A stretch of 52,788 nucleotides of DNA, taken from a virus. A program made the position numbers and the translations under genes. The notes beneath the pieces were generated by a model. The model worked only from the letters and a program-made list of their open reading frames with translations. It was not told where the DNA came from and did not search any database. Positions 30,570 to 39,189 of this stretch are shown piece after piece. The stretch is taken from IMG/VR virus record IMGVR_UViG_3300022707_001565, positions 1 through 52,788 of that record. One strand, given 5' to 3'. The first letter of the stretch is position 1; each line of letters starts with the position of its first letter.

Positions 30570-30940
30570 TAAATACGCCTGACATATTAAAAAAGATGGC
30601 AGAGACATATGCTGAGCGCAATGCAGTGTATGGAGACAACTTTCGCAATGTCGGCAGAATAATGATGATATTATTTCCAGAAGGATTGAACTTAGAATCA
30701 GAAAGTGATTTTACACGCTGGCACATATTTGAATTAATTGTTGTTAAGTTAACCCGCTATTCAATAAACTTTAAAAATGGCGGCCACCCAGATTCCGTGC
30801 ACGATGCTGCTGTTTATAATGCTATGCTTGAAATGCTTGACTATGAATTAACATGTGAGGATGAAGAGGAACATTCAATCTCAGCAAAAGATAAATTCAT
30901 GCAAGGCATTCGCCAGGAGATTAGAAATGATAATATTTGA
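30566..30940 (+). CDS. Conserved-type phage protein, DUF6378-like, 124 aa
   Basis: Begins MINTPDILKKMAETYAERNA. The pattern AVYGDNFRNVGRIMMILFPE, VVKLTRYSINFKNGGHPDS and VHDAAVYNAMLEML is that of a phage protein family with a conserved G-G-H-x-D-S. That motif suggests a metal-dependent helical bundle, perhaps related to MazG-type nucleotide hydrolases. The role is not established. Overlaps the exonuclease start by 14 bases. Confidence 0.6.
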   Translation: MINTPDILKKMAETYAERNAVYGDNFRNVGRIMMILFPEGLNLESESDFTRWHIFELIVVKLTRYSINFKNGGHPDSVHDAAVYNAMLEMLDYELTCEDEEEHSISAKDKFMQGIRQEIRNDNI

Positions 30941-31469
30941 CACAGAGACAACTGGACTGCCTAAAAAGAAAAACCAGCCAATGGATGAACATCCTGAGAT
31001 TGTAGAATTCGCAGCCATTAAAGTTGACTTTAATACTCTGGAACGAATAGACAGCATGGAATTCCTGTGCAAGCCAATGCGCCCAAGCGATGAAGGTGCA
31101 TTTAAAACCCATGGCATCACAGAAGAAATGCTGAAAGATGAAAAACCTTTCAAGGCGCATTATCTATGGCTGGCTAAATTCTTTTTGGGTGCGCGTTATT
31201 TAGCCGCACACAATGTAAACTTTGATGAATATATGCTCTGGACAGAATTTACACGCATGGATAAAATAACTAAATTCCCATGGCCGCCAGAGCGTATTTG
31301 TACGGTAGAAAAAAGCATGTCAATACAAAACGGGAAACGCAGCAAGCTTGATTTCCTAGTGGAACATTACCTAGGAATTAAAAAGCGTAAAGGTTCCCAC
31401 CGCGCTATGAAAGATGTTGAAGATTTATATGAAGTCATTAAATGCATGAGGGCAGATAATTTATTATAA
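30927..31469 (+). CDS. DnaQ-like 3'-5' exonuclease (DEDDh), 180 aa
   Basis: Start ATG 30927 follows CAGGAGATTAGAA; a longer frame to 30855 would overlap the previous gene heavily. Exo I IIFDTETTGLP (Asp5, Glu7), Exo II LAAHNVNFDEYML, and Exo III HRAMKDVEDLYEV with the His and Asp of DEDDh enzymes. It supplies proofreading as a separate subunit for the DnaE-type polymerase at 32969, as epsilon does in bacteria. Confidence 0.85.
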   Translation: MIIFDTETTGLPKKKNQPMDEHPEIVEFAAIKVDFNTLERIDSMEFLCKPMRPSDEGAFKTHGITEEMLKDEKPFKAHYLWLAKFFLGARYLAAHNVNFDEYMLWTEFTRMDKITKFPWPPERICTVEKSMSIQNGKRSKLDFLVEHYLGIKKRKGSHRAMKDVEDLYEVIKCMRADNLL

Positions 31470-31484
31470 TCAAAGGAATAAAAG

Positions 31485-32690
31485 ATGAAGTTGACAATAG
31501 AACAGAATGATGCGCTTAATAAAATAAGCAAATGGATAAAAAATACTGACCAGCAAGTATTTTGCTTGGGTGGTTATGCAGGCACAGGCAAAACTACAGT
31601 GCTGCAGGAATTAATTAACAATCTTGATATTGCTCCTGTGTGTTGTGCTCCAACAGGGAAAGCTGCATCAGTATTGAAAAAGAAATTGTATGGAGCAATA
31701 GATGTAAGAACTATTCACAAAGTTTTATATAATCCGCGTGATAGGTCCAAAGCAAAATTAATTGATTTGCAAGTACAAATGAGAAAAAATCCAGCTGATA
31801 AACGGATTGAAATTGCTTACAATAGAGAATTAAAAAAACAAGGTGATGTTACTTTCTCATTAAAAGATATTCACGAAGTGACGCCAAACAGAATTGTTAT
31901 CATTGATGAAAGCTCCATGGTGACAGGAACAATATCAACAGATATAATAAATACAGGGGCTAAGATATTATTTGTTGGTGATCCTGGACAGTTACCTCCT
32001 GTTGGTGATGAAGGTTATTTTAATAAAAGCAACAAAGATTTTATCCTGCAACAAATTCACCGTCAAGCCCTAGGCAGTCCAATCACTGCCCTAGCCAGTG
32101 CTGTACGATTAAATGAACTTGCGCCACCCAAGTCAGATAAAATTAGATGTGTTGGCAGAGGCGTATTACAGGATGAAGATTATTTGAATGCTGGGCAAAT
32201 ATTATGTGGTAAAAATATAACCAGAAGGAAAATGAATAAGTTTATTAGAAAGAAGCTTGGCAAATCAAGCGTGATGCCAACTGAAGGTGAGAAGATTATT
32301 TGTTTAAAAAATAAATATCAAGGGGGAGTGTCGCATTTCATCAATGGAGTGGATGCAATCACTTTATCTGATGCACGATGGGATGAAATGCTACAGTGTT
32401 TTATTTGTGTTATAATGTATGATGGAAAAGAAGTGCCTGTAGCATTTTATGATTATCATTTTAAGTTACATTATGATTCTGAAATAGAGCCAACAGACTG
32501 GCGCGAAAGAGAAGGGCAAGCAGAATTTGATTATGGATATGCAATCACTGTTCATAAATCGCAAGGCAGTGAATGGGATAATATTATAATATGTGATGAT
32601 GGATTTAAAGCGAATGATCATAGCTTCAGACGTAAATGGTTATATACTGCGATAACTCGCGCAAAGGATTCTTTAATATGGATAAAGTAA
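31485..32690 (+). CDS. SF1 DNA helicase, RecD/Dda-like, 401 aa
   Basis: Start set by AAAGGAATAAAAG. All core motifs are present: I GGYAGTGKTT (29-38), Ia CAPTGKAA (54-61), II VIIDESSM (138-145), III VGDPGQLPPVG (164-174), IV IHRQ, V YAITVHKSQGSEWD, and VI LYTAITRAKD. It is a small 5'-3' helicase like T4 Dda or RecD2, for fork progression or recombination. Overlaps the next gene by 13 bases. Confidence 0.9.
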   Translation: MKLTIEQNDALNKISKWIKNTDQQVFCLGGYAGTGKTTVLQELINNLDIAPVCCAPTGKAASVLKKKLYGAIDVRTIHKVLYNPRDRSKAKLIDLQVQMRKNPADKRIEIAYNRELKKQGDVTFSLKDIHEVTPNRIVIIDESSMVTGTISTDIINTGAKILFVGDPGQLPPVGDEGYFNKSNKDFILQQIHRQALGSPITALASAVRLNELAPPKSDKIRCVGRGVLQDEDYLNAGQILCGKNITRRKMNKFIRKKLGKSSVMPTEGEKIICLKNKYQGGVSHFINGVDAITLSDARWDEMLQCFICVIMYDGKEVPVAFYDYHFKLHYDSEIEPTDWREREGQAEFDYGYAITVHKSQGSEWDNIIICDDGFKANDHSFRRKWLYTAITRAKDSLIWIK

Positions 32691-32968
32691 TATTTGATAT
32701 TAAAGATGAATCAATTTTTTCTATAAAGTTGATGCAGCAACTTGGCTGTATGCAATTGTTGCTTTATGAATCAGTTTGGGATTTCAATTGGAATATTGGT
32801 TTATTAAAATCCTTTATAGATTTATATAAATCTGATCCCGACGATGAATATATGAATTCTATTAATTATTATAACCGTAATCTTGAGCGTAGTAAAAAAG
32901 AAATTGATGCATGGGTTTTTGGCATTGATCATATAGATAAAAAATTAAGAAATAGGCGAAAAGATTAA
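32678..32968 (+). CDS. Hypothetical protein, 96 aa
   Basis: ATG 32678 lies within the end of the helicase gene behind GCAAAGGATTC. Begins MDKVIFDIKDESIFSIKLMQ; helical, with YNRNLERSKKEIDAWVFGID and a basic end. It abuts the polymerase start with no gap, so it may be a polymerase or helicase accessory factor. No family recognised. Confidence 0.6.
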   Translation: MDKVIFDIKDESIFSIKLMQQLGCMQLLLYESVWDFNWNIGLLKSFIDLYKSDPDDEYMNSINYYNRNLERSKKEIDAWVFGIDHIDKKLRNRRKD

Positions 32969-35809
32969 ATGATCAACATTAAAGTTAGAACAGAATACAG
33001 TTTCAAATATGCCTATGGCCATCTTCAAAAGATAATTGATGCTTGTGATGAAGATTGTATGGGCATCTGTGACAGGAACAGTACATGGGGCCACGTGCAA
33101 TTCCAAAAGAAAATGAAAGAGGCAGGCAAGAAACCTATATTTGGTGTTGAGATTGGTGTGGTTAAAGATGCATTCATAAAAGAAAAACAAGGCTTTAACT
33201 ACATGAGCTTCATTGCAAAAAATAATGACGGGTTAAAAGAAATATATGCACTAGTGACAGAATCCACTAGGAACTTCTACTATGAACCGCGCTTAGATTA
33301 TTCACACATCAGAAATATATCTGAGAATGTTTTTATATTATCAGGCATACTGCCTGACTTTGATCAATTAATAAAACACATGCCAAATTTATATATCGAA
33401 TTGTGCCCTGGATTTATTAATGCACATAATGTGCCGCAATCATATAAAGATAAATTGAAATTTGTAGCAACCAGCAATAATTGTTATCCAAAAATTGAAG
33501 ATAAATTGAATTATACTGTTGCAATAAATTTTGCCAGCGAGCAGACTTATCCTCAGCATATTCTTGATGAATTTGATTGGAAAGAAATATTCCCAGGTTA
33601 TGATGTCAATTATCCTTTAACCAGAGCTAAGATTATAGCAGATCAATGCAATGCAGAATTGCCTAAAGCGCAGATGGTAAAATATCACAGTGATATTAGT
33701 TTGCATGATCTGTGTATTGAGTTGGCTCCAAAAAAGAATATTGATTTATCAGATCCAATTTATAAAGAAAGGTTTGAACGTGAAATTAAACTTATTGATG
33801 AAAAAAATTATAATGATTACTTCTTTGTTATTTGGGATATGTTACGCTATGCCAAACAACATATGCTTGTTGGTCCAGCACGCGGTAGCTCGTGCGGATC
33901 ATTGGTGTGCTTCATTCTCTCCATCACTGAAATTGATCCTATACCCTTCAGCCTTATTTTTGAGCGTTTTATTGACATCAATAGAACTGACATGCCTGAT
34001 ATTGATATTGATTTTCCTGACAATAAACGTGATATGGTTTTTGATTATGCTAAGTCAAAGTATGGTAGTGATTGTGTTGCTCGGCTTGGGACTGTGGCTA
34101 GGTTTAAGGCTAAATCAACAATTACACATGTGGCTAAACAATTAAATATTCCTGCTTGGGAAGTGAATGAATTAAAAGATGCAATCATTGAACGCAGCAG
34201 CGGTGATGCGCGTGCAACATTTTGTATAATGGATACCTTTAAAGAATTAGATATTGGTAAACGAATCATCCAAAAATATCCACACATACAAATTGCCGAA
34301 CAATTAGAAGGGCATGCAACTCATCATGGCCAACATGCAGCTGGTATAGTCGTAACAGAGCACCCTGTTAATTGGTACTGTTCTGTTAATGCACAAAATG
34401 GTGCTACTCAAATTGATAAAGATGATGCTGAAGAATTAAACCTATTAAAAATTGATGCCCTAGGATTGAGAACATTATCAGTAATACAAGATTGCCTAGA
34501 TCAGATTGGTTGGAGCAGAGAGAAAATAATGTGCTGGCCTATTGATGATGAGGGTGCATTTAAAATTTTACAAAATAAAAAGTATGCAGGGATATTTCAA
34601 TTTGAAGGCTATGCGCTACAAAGTTTATGTGGCCAGATGGTCGTGGAAAACTTTGAAGACATTTCAGCCTTGACAGCCCTAGCCAGACCAGGACCGTTGA
34701 TGAGTGGAGGCGCAGCGGAATATGTTGCGAGGCGAACAGGCAAGAAAAAAGTTGAATACATGAACAAGATGGTTGAGGAACTAACCCAAGTAACATTTGG
34801 CGTTATTATTTATCAAGAACAGGTAATGCATATTGCACGCCATGTTGGCAAAATGGAATGGGAGGATGTATCATTTTTAAGAAAAGCAATGAGTAAATCC
34901 CTAGGGAAAGAAATATTTGATAGTTACTGGGAGAAATTCAAAAAAGGTGCTTTGGAAAATGGATTGGCTGAAGATAATGCTAGAGAAATCTGGGACAGTA
35001 TTAATACGATGGGCTCATGGTCTTTTAATAGATCGCACGCAATTGCTTATGGTATGGTTTCTTATTGGACTTGTGTTCTCAAATCAAGATTTCCTATGGA
35101 ATATGCTGCTGCCTGTTTGCGTCATTCTAAAGATGATGAACAATGCATTAAATTGTTAAGGGAGTTGGTGCGTGAAGGTCACAGCTATGTTGACTTTGAT
35201 AAAGATAGATCAGAAATTAACTGGAGTGTGCAAGATGGAATATTGTATGGTGGGTTAACTGGAGTGAAAGGAATTGGATTAAAAACAGCTCAATTGATTA
35301 TGGATAAAAGAAAAGCAGGTGAAGCATTAACTGCAGCGCAACAAAATAAATTAGACAATGCAGCAACGCCTTTTAAACATGCATTCAAACGTGATGCTTT
35401 ATTCAGAGATTTAATTGAGAACCCTGAAAAATATAATATTGCTTCCAAGATAACTGACATTGCAATGATTGATGAAGATAGCAAAGGTGAATTTTTGATA
35501 TTTGGAGAATTAAAAAAGAAAGTCCAGCGTGATCACAATGAATTAAAATTGATTGCCAAGCGTAAATATAAGATGTCTGGCCAAACATTATTTTTAAATT
35601 TAACAATAGAAGATGATACAGGCCCAATCATGTGTACCATTACCAGAGATAAATATAGAAGGCTAGGACATCACATTGTAGAAAATGTTAAAGTTGGATC
35701 ATGGATAATGATCAAAGGGCGAATTGATAGTGCATTCCGATCTATCAAAGTGGCTAGATACAAGATCATTGATCCCAGTGAAGTCGATGTAAGTAGTGTG
35801 ACTGAGTGA
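32969..35809 (+). CDS. DNA polymerase III alpha subunit-like replicative polymerase (DnaE type), 946 aa
   Basis: C-family polymerase. The N-terminal PHP domain is degraded: the usual H-x-H-S-x-Y-S reads VRTEYSFKYAYG, so metal-dependent proofreading by PHP is unlikely. Palm: GPARGSSCGSLV (302-313) and the catalytic MPDIDIDFPD with Asp344/346/348. Further conserved blocks include LLKIDALGLRTLSVI and ALTALARPGPL. A helix-hairpin-helix (LTGVKGIGLKTAQLIMDK, about 760-777) and a C-terminal OB fold (about 840-930) follow. It is shorter than the E. coli 1160-residue protein, mainly at the tau-binding end. DnaQ-like and helicase genes lie just upstream. Confidence 0.92.
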   Translation: MINIKVRTEYSFKYAYGHLQKIIDACDEDCMGICDRNSTWGHVQFQKKMKEAGKKPIFGVEIGVVKDAFIKEKQGFNYMSFIAKNNDGLKEIYALVTESTRNFYYEPRLDYSHIRNISENVFILSGILPDFDQLIKHMPNLYIELCPGFINAHNVPQSYKDKLKFVATSNNCYPKIEDKLNYTVAINFASEQTYPQHILDEFDWKEIFPGYDVNYPLTRAKIIADQCNAELPKAQMVKYHSDISLHDLCIELAPKKNIDLSDPIYKERFEREIKLIDEKNYNDYFFVIWDMLRYAKQHMLVGPARGSSCGSLVCFILSITEIDPIPFSLIFERFIDINRTDMPDIDIDFPDNKRDMVFDYAKSKYGSDCVARLGTVARFKAKSTITHVAKQLNIPAWEVNELKDAIIERSSGDARATFCIMDTFKELDIGKRIIQKYPHIQIAEQLEGHATHHGQHAAGIVVTEHPVNWYCSVNAQNGATQIDKDDAEELNLLKIDALGLRTLSVIQDCLDQIGWSREKIMCWPIDDEGAFKILQNKKYAGIFQFEGYALQSLCGQMVVENFEDISALTALARPGPLMSGGAAEYVARRTGKKKVEYMNKMVEELTQVTFGVIIYQEQVMHIARHVGKMEWEDVSFLRKAMSKSLGKEIFDSYWEKFKKGALENGLAEDNAREIWDSINTMGSWSFNRSHAIAYGMVSYWTCVLKSRFPMEYAAACLRHSKDDEQCIKLLRELVREGHSYVDFDKDRSEINWSVQDGILYGGLTGVKGIGLKTAQLIMDKRKAGEALTAAQQNKLDNAATPFKHAFKRDALFRDLIENPEKYNIASKITDIAMIDEDSKGEFLIFGELKKKVQRDHNELKLIAKRKYKMSGQTLFLNLTIEDDTGPIMCTITRDKYRRLGHHIVENVKVGSWIMIKGRIDSAFRSIKVARYKIIDPSEVDVSSVTE

Positions 35810-35835
35810 ATTAAGACATATGGCCAAAATAGTTG

Positions 35836-35862
35836 TTTACTTTGACCATATGACGTTATACT
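35836..35862 (+). promoter_or_regulatory. Promoter-like element 7 (TTTACTTT-N13-TATACT)
   Basis: TTTACTTT at 35836-35843 and TATACT at 35857-35862, 31 bases before ATG 35894. Shares 20 bases exactly (35824-35843) with element 1. Read as a standard promoter it is TTGTTT-N18-TATACT. The best -10 box of the series. A 25-codon frame from ATG 35820 also crosses it. Confidence 0.65.
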
Positions 35863-35893
35863 GCACGCATACCCCAAACAAAAGGAATGAAAG

Positions 35894-36736
35894 ATGACTG
35901 CAACAGTTAAAGACCTTGGCCACTTCCCAGCCTCAGACCTTGCATTGGTCTGGAACCTGCTGGCTAAGAAAAGCATTAAACGATTCAGCACCAAAGCCAT
36001 CGCATGGCAACGGCTGAAGAAAGCCTTTTCCCTGGATCAAATTGAGAAAGCTTTTGCCAAACTCGGATTGATTACTGCCAAAAAGGCACAGCCTAAAGCT
36101 GATACTCCACCAGTAGCTGTTGAAAAACAGACTGCTGATGAAGTTATTGCTCATAAGAAGTTAAACAGAGAGCAATGGCTAAATAAGCTGGCAATGGCTA
36201 TGATCCCTCAGTTCAATAAGCTAGGCTATGTCCTGCCCCGTATTGCGATATCATGTGGCTTTACATCTTCAGGTACCCGTGGAACGCGCATTGGCGAATG
36301 CTGGCACGCAAAAGATGGCGGCATTGCAGAAATATTTATCAAACCAGACCAAGTAGACCAATACGAAGTTGCTGGCATCTTGTGTCACGAAATGATTCAC
36401 GCTTGCCTTGGAAGTAAAGTTGGCCATACAAAGCCTTTTGCGGATGCTGCTAAAAAATTAGGTTTGGAAGGCAAGCCAAAGAGCGCAGGCAATGGGCCTG
36501 AGTTTCAGAAATGGGCAAAGCCTTTAATGGAAAAGATTGGTGGGTATCCACAAGAAAAATTAAATTGCTCACCAAATATTAAAGCCCAGAAGCACCCAAA
36601 GATGATTAACATGCGATGCACAAATGATGGATACTTTATAAAGTGTTCTGATTTCTCGCTGGCAATGGCTGTTCCAAAATGTCCTGTGTGTGGCGATGAA
36701 TTACTCACTGCTGCAGAAAGGGGAATGGCGCATTGA
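35894..36736 (+). CDS. SprT-like zinc metalloprotease-type protein, 280 aa
   Basis: Start set by AAAGGAATGAAAG after promoter-like element 7. The central SprT-type core: GTRIGECWHAKDGGIAEIFI, then GILCHEMIHACLG with HExxH (165-169) and GHTKPFADAAKKLGL, where the His is the likely third ligand. A C-terminal zinc ribbon is suggested by MRCTNDGYFIKCS and KCPVCGDEL. SprT/Spartan proteins cleave DNA-protein crosslinks or handle DNA-bound proteins. The residues needed for catalysis are present. Overlaps the helicase gene by TTGA. Confidence 0.8.
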   Translation: MTATVKDLGHFPASDLALVWNLLAKKSIKRFSTKAIAWQRLKKAFSLDQIEKAFAKLGLITAKKAQPKADTPPVAVEKQTADEVIAHKKLNREQWLNKLAMAMIPQFNKLGYVLPRIAISCGFTSSGTRGTRIGECWHAKDGGIAEIFIKPDQVDQYEVAGILCHEMIHACLGSKVGHTKPFADAAKKLGLEGKPKSAGNGPEFQKWAKPLMEKIGGYPQEKLNCSPNIKAQKHPKMINMRCTNDGYFIKCSDFSLAMAVPKCPVCGDELLTAAERGMAH

Positions 36737-38502
36737 TAACCGTTCACGCGCACAAGCTGGAAGGTGCTAGGCAGCGATTGCGCCTAGTGTCATCCAGCTT
36801 TGGTTTAGATTTTTTTGATCTGGGACGGTTCCCAGGGTTCAGTAAATGGAATCCTGGGAACCAACGTCAATTATTAATAGAGCCAACCTTTGGGAATCTT
36901 AAACATTTATTTGCCTGCTGGATTGATGATGTGGAGTGGAGCGACGATGGGTGCAAAAAATACTTAGAAGATTATGAGCGCATGGCAGAAGAGCATGCAG
37001 CAACAATGGCGGCAAAAGCAAGTGATGATATACCTGATGATGGAATTTATAAATATAAAACCAAGCCATACATGCACCAGCATAAATGTTTTGTCATCTC
37101 TAGGGATTTAGAAAAGTTTGCAATCTTTGCTGACCAAGGTACAGGCAAAACTAAAATAATAATTGACAATGCAGCATACCTTTGGGAGCAGGATAAAATT
37201 GATATGATGGTTGTTATTGCGCCTAATGGAGTGCATCGCAATTGGTGTGACAATGAAATTCCTGCGCATCTGCCAGATCGCATTCCTTATAAAATGGCAT
37301 TCCAACGCCCAGGTAAAACAAAGAAGCAGCAGAAATTAATTGACAGTGTGATAAGTGATCTCAGCGAATTGAATAATGAATTGCGCATATACGCTTTCAA
37401 CATTGAATCATTTATGGGCACAACAGGGCGAGAACTGCTGACAACTATATTAAATAAATTTCGTGTGTTTCTTATCTTAGATGAGAGTGACACAATAAAA
37501 AATCACAATACCATGCGCACTAAGTTTTTAATCAAAACTTCAACAAATGTAAAATACAAACGCATCCTAACAGGAACCCCAATCACAGAAGGCGTTGAAA
37601 ATTTATTCTCACAATGTAAATGGCTTGATCCAAACATCCTTGGCTATAATACATTCACAACATTCCGCAATCAATATTGCACAATGGGTGGCTATCAAGG
37701 AACACAGGTCACAGGCTATAAAAATCTTGATGAATTAATTGAACGTATTAAAGGCTTTTCATTCCGTGTATTAAAATCAGAATGCTTGGACCTACCAGAG
37801 AAAATTTATAAACTCTGGCCTGTAGAAATGGCAACAGAGCAGAAAAAATTATTCAAAGAAATGCAAAAAGAATGGAAAACAGAATATGAAGGCGAAACAT
37901 TAACAGAAGGCATGGCCATCAGTAGAATCATACGGTGTCAGCAAATATCTGCAGGCTGGTGGCCGCACAAAGATGAAGACACGGTTAAAATGATTCCTCT
38001 TAAAAGCAATCCAAAATTAGATGCATTAAAACAATTATTGTCATTAAATAGAGGATCAGCAAATATATGGACACGGTTCAAAGCTGATGCGCGACTCATC
38101 AATGCCACCCTAGGGGAGCAATGTGTTCCTTATTACGGGGATATAAGCGCAGACGCTAGGGCAAACAATATGGACCGATTTCAGAATGATCCCGATATTA
38201 AATGGATGGTGACCAGCCTACAGACAGGCGCAGCAGGTTTAACATTAACGGCTGCGGATTTTGTAATTTTCTACACAAATCACCACGGCTTGCGTTTCCG
38301 TATACAAGCTGAAGATCGGCACCACCGCATTGATGAAGTGCGGAATAAGGACAGAAAATCTATAATATATTATGATATGTCAATGATTGGGTCTTTAGAT
38401 TTGGGAATTATTCGCTGCTTAAAAGAAAAGAAACAAATATCAGATTATGTTATGCAAGATCCACCCTCAATGTTCTTGGAGTTTGAAAATGAGTACACCT
38501 GA
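36733..38502 (+). CDS. SNF2-type SF2 helicase/translocase, 589 aa (TTG start)
   Basis: TTG 36733 overlaps the previous stop (TTGA), with AAAGGGGAATGGCGCA upstream. Motif I ADQGTGKTK (133-141), II LILDESD (247-253), III ILTGTPITEG (278-287), V TSLQTGAAGLTLTAAD and VI QAEDRHHRID. The N-terminal 110 residues are a separate small domain. Phage SNF2-type proteins are often followed, as here, by a VRR-type nuclease, suggesting a joint function in recombination or branch processing. Confidence 0.9.
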   Translation: MITVHAHKLEGARQRLRLVSSSFGLDFFDLGRFPGFSKWNPGNQRQLLIEPTFGNLKHLFACWIDDVEWSDDGCKKYLEDYERMAEEHAATMAAKASDDIPDDGIYKYKTKPYMHQHKCFVISRDLEKFAIFADQGTGKTKIIIDNAAYLWEQDKIDMMVVIAPNGVHRNWCDNEIPAHLPDRIPYKMAFQRPGKTKKQQKLIDSVISDLSELNNELRIYAFNIESFMGTTGRELLTTILNKFRVFLILDESDTIKNHNTMRTKFLIKTSTNVKYKRILTGTPITEGVENLFSQCKWLDPNILGYNTFTTFRNQYCTMGGYQGTQVTGYKNLDELIERIKGFSFRVLKSECLDLPEKIYKLWPVEMATEQKKLFKEMQKEWKTEYEGETLTEGMAISRIIRCQQISAGWWPHKDEDTVKMIPLKSNPKLDALKQLLSLNRGSANIWTRFKADARLINATLGEQCVPYYGDISADARANNMDRFQNDPDIKWMVTSLQTGAAGLTLTAADFVIFYTNHHGLRFRIQAEDRHHRIDEVRNKDRKSIIYYDMSMIGSLDLGIIRCLKEKKQISDYVMQDPPSMFLEFENEYT

Positions 38503-38905
38503 AAGTAAATTGTGGCTTTGGTTTGATAAACATGTTGGCAAAAAATTAGACTATTGTGAACGTATAGAGACCAAGCGTGAAGATGGTTTGCCAGATGTTA
38601 TGATTGTTAATAATTCCAGAACTATATTTATTGAATTAAAACAAAATGTTCAGGCTCACAGACCAAAATATGTCCCATTGAGAAAAGATCAAATAATGTG
38701 GTGGGAGAAATTTACCAGAGCTGGTGGCGTTGGATATATTTTATTCAAATATAATATTGATAAAATGGTAATGATAGGTGGCAAATTTGCTAGGGCTATT
38801 TCTGAGGATGAATATTTCTGGGAAGAATGGTGTCAGTGGGTTATTCCCAATGATGATATGGGGCTTTATATTCGTAATGTTATATTGCTTGCTACTTCTG
38901 ATTAA
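38489..38905 (+). CDS. VRR-NUC domain nuclease, 138 aa
   Basis: ATG 38489 behind TTGGAGTTTGAAA is preferred to the in-frame 38447. The PD-(D/E)XK core is compact: REDGLPDVMIV (Asp36), FIELKQ (Glu49, Lys51), then PLRKDQIMWWEKFTRAGGVG as the VRR-NUC Gln/Trp helix. Stand-alone VRR-NUC proteins cut branched DNA or flaps. It overlaps the SNF2-type gene by 14 bases. It is the last plus-strand gene; its stop overlaps the convergent minus-strand stop by 3 bases, leaving no room for a terminator. Confidence 0.85.
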   Translation: MSTPESKLWLWFDKHVGKKLDYCERIETKREDGLPDVMIVNNSRTIFIELKQNVQAHRPKYVPLRKDQIMWWEKFTRAGGVGYILFKYNIDKMVMIGGKFARAISEDEYFWEEWCQWVIPNDDMGLYIRNVILLATSD

Positions 38906-39189
38906 CCCCAAAGGAATTTAAAGAACCCTGCAAGACCCATACAGATCATAGATCCAACAATGGTCCTGTTCAACCACAGCTTATCAGATTTAATATAAGC
39001 AATATCTTTTTTCATATTCGCAACATTGGTCACGTCCTGTACTCTCAAAACTTTATAGTCTGAGACTATAGCCTGTGTTTTATTTTGTGAATTCAATATG
39101 TCTGTTAATCCATTTTCAATACGCTTTGTAGCTGCATCTTGGGTCTTAACATACATATCAAACTCCTCACGAGTAATAAAATCAGGCAC
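38902..39189 (-). CDS. Membrane-anchored coiled-coil protein (XhlA-like), 95 aa
   Basis: GTG 39189 overlaps the previous stop, with GGAAGAACA upstream. Residues 15-70 are helical, with coiled-coil potential (KTQDAATKRIENGLTDILNS). Residues 75-93 are one transmembrane helix (TIVGSMICMGLAGFFKFLWG). Hemolysin XhlA-like and holin-associated proteins at the end of tail operons have this shape. It could be part of lysis, though no endolysin lies nearby. Last gene of the tail operon. Confidence 0.55.
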   Translation of the reverse strand: MPDFITREEFDMYVKTQDAATKRIENGLTDILNSQNKTQAIVSDYKVLRVQDVTNVANMKKDIAYIKSDKLWLNRTIVGSMICMGLAGFFKFLWG

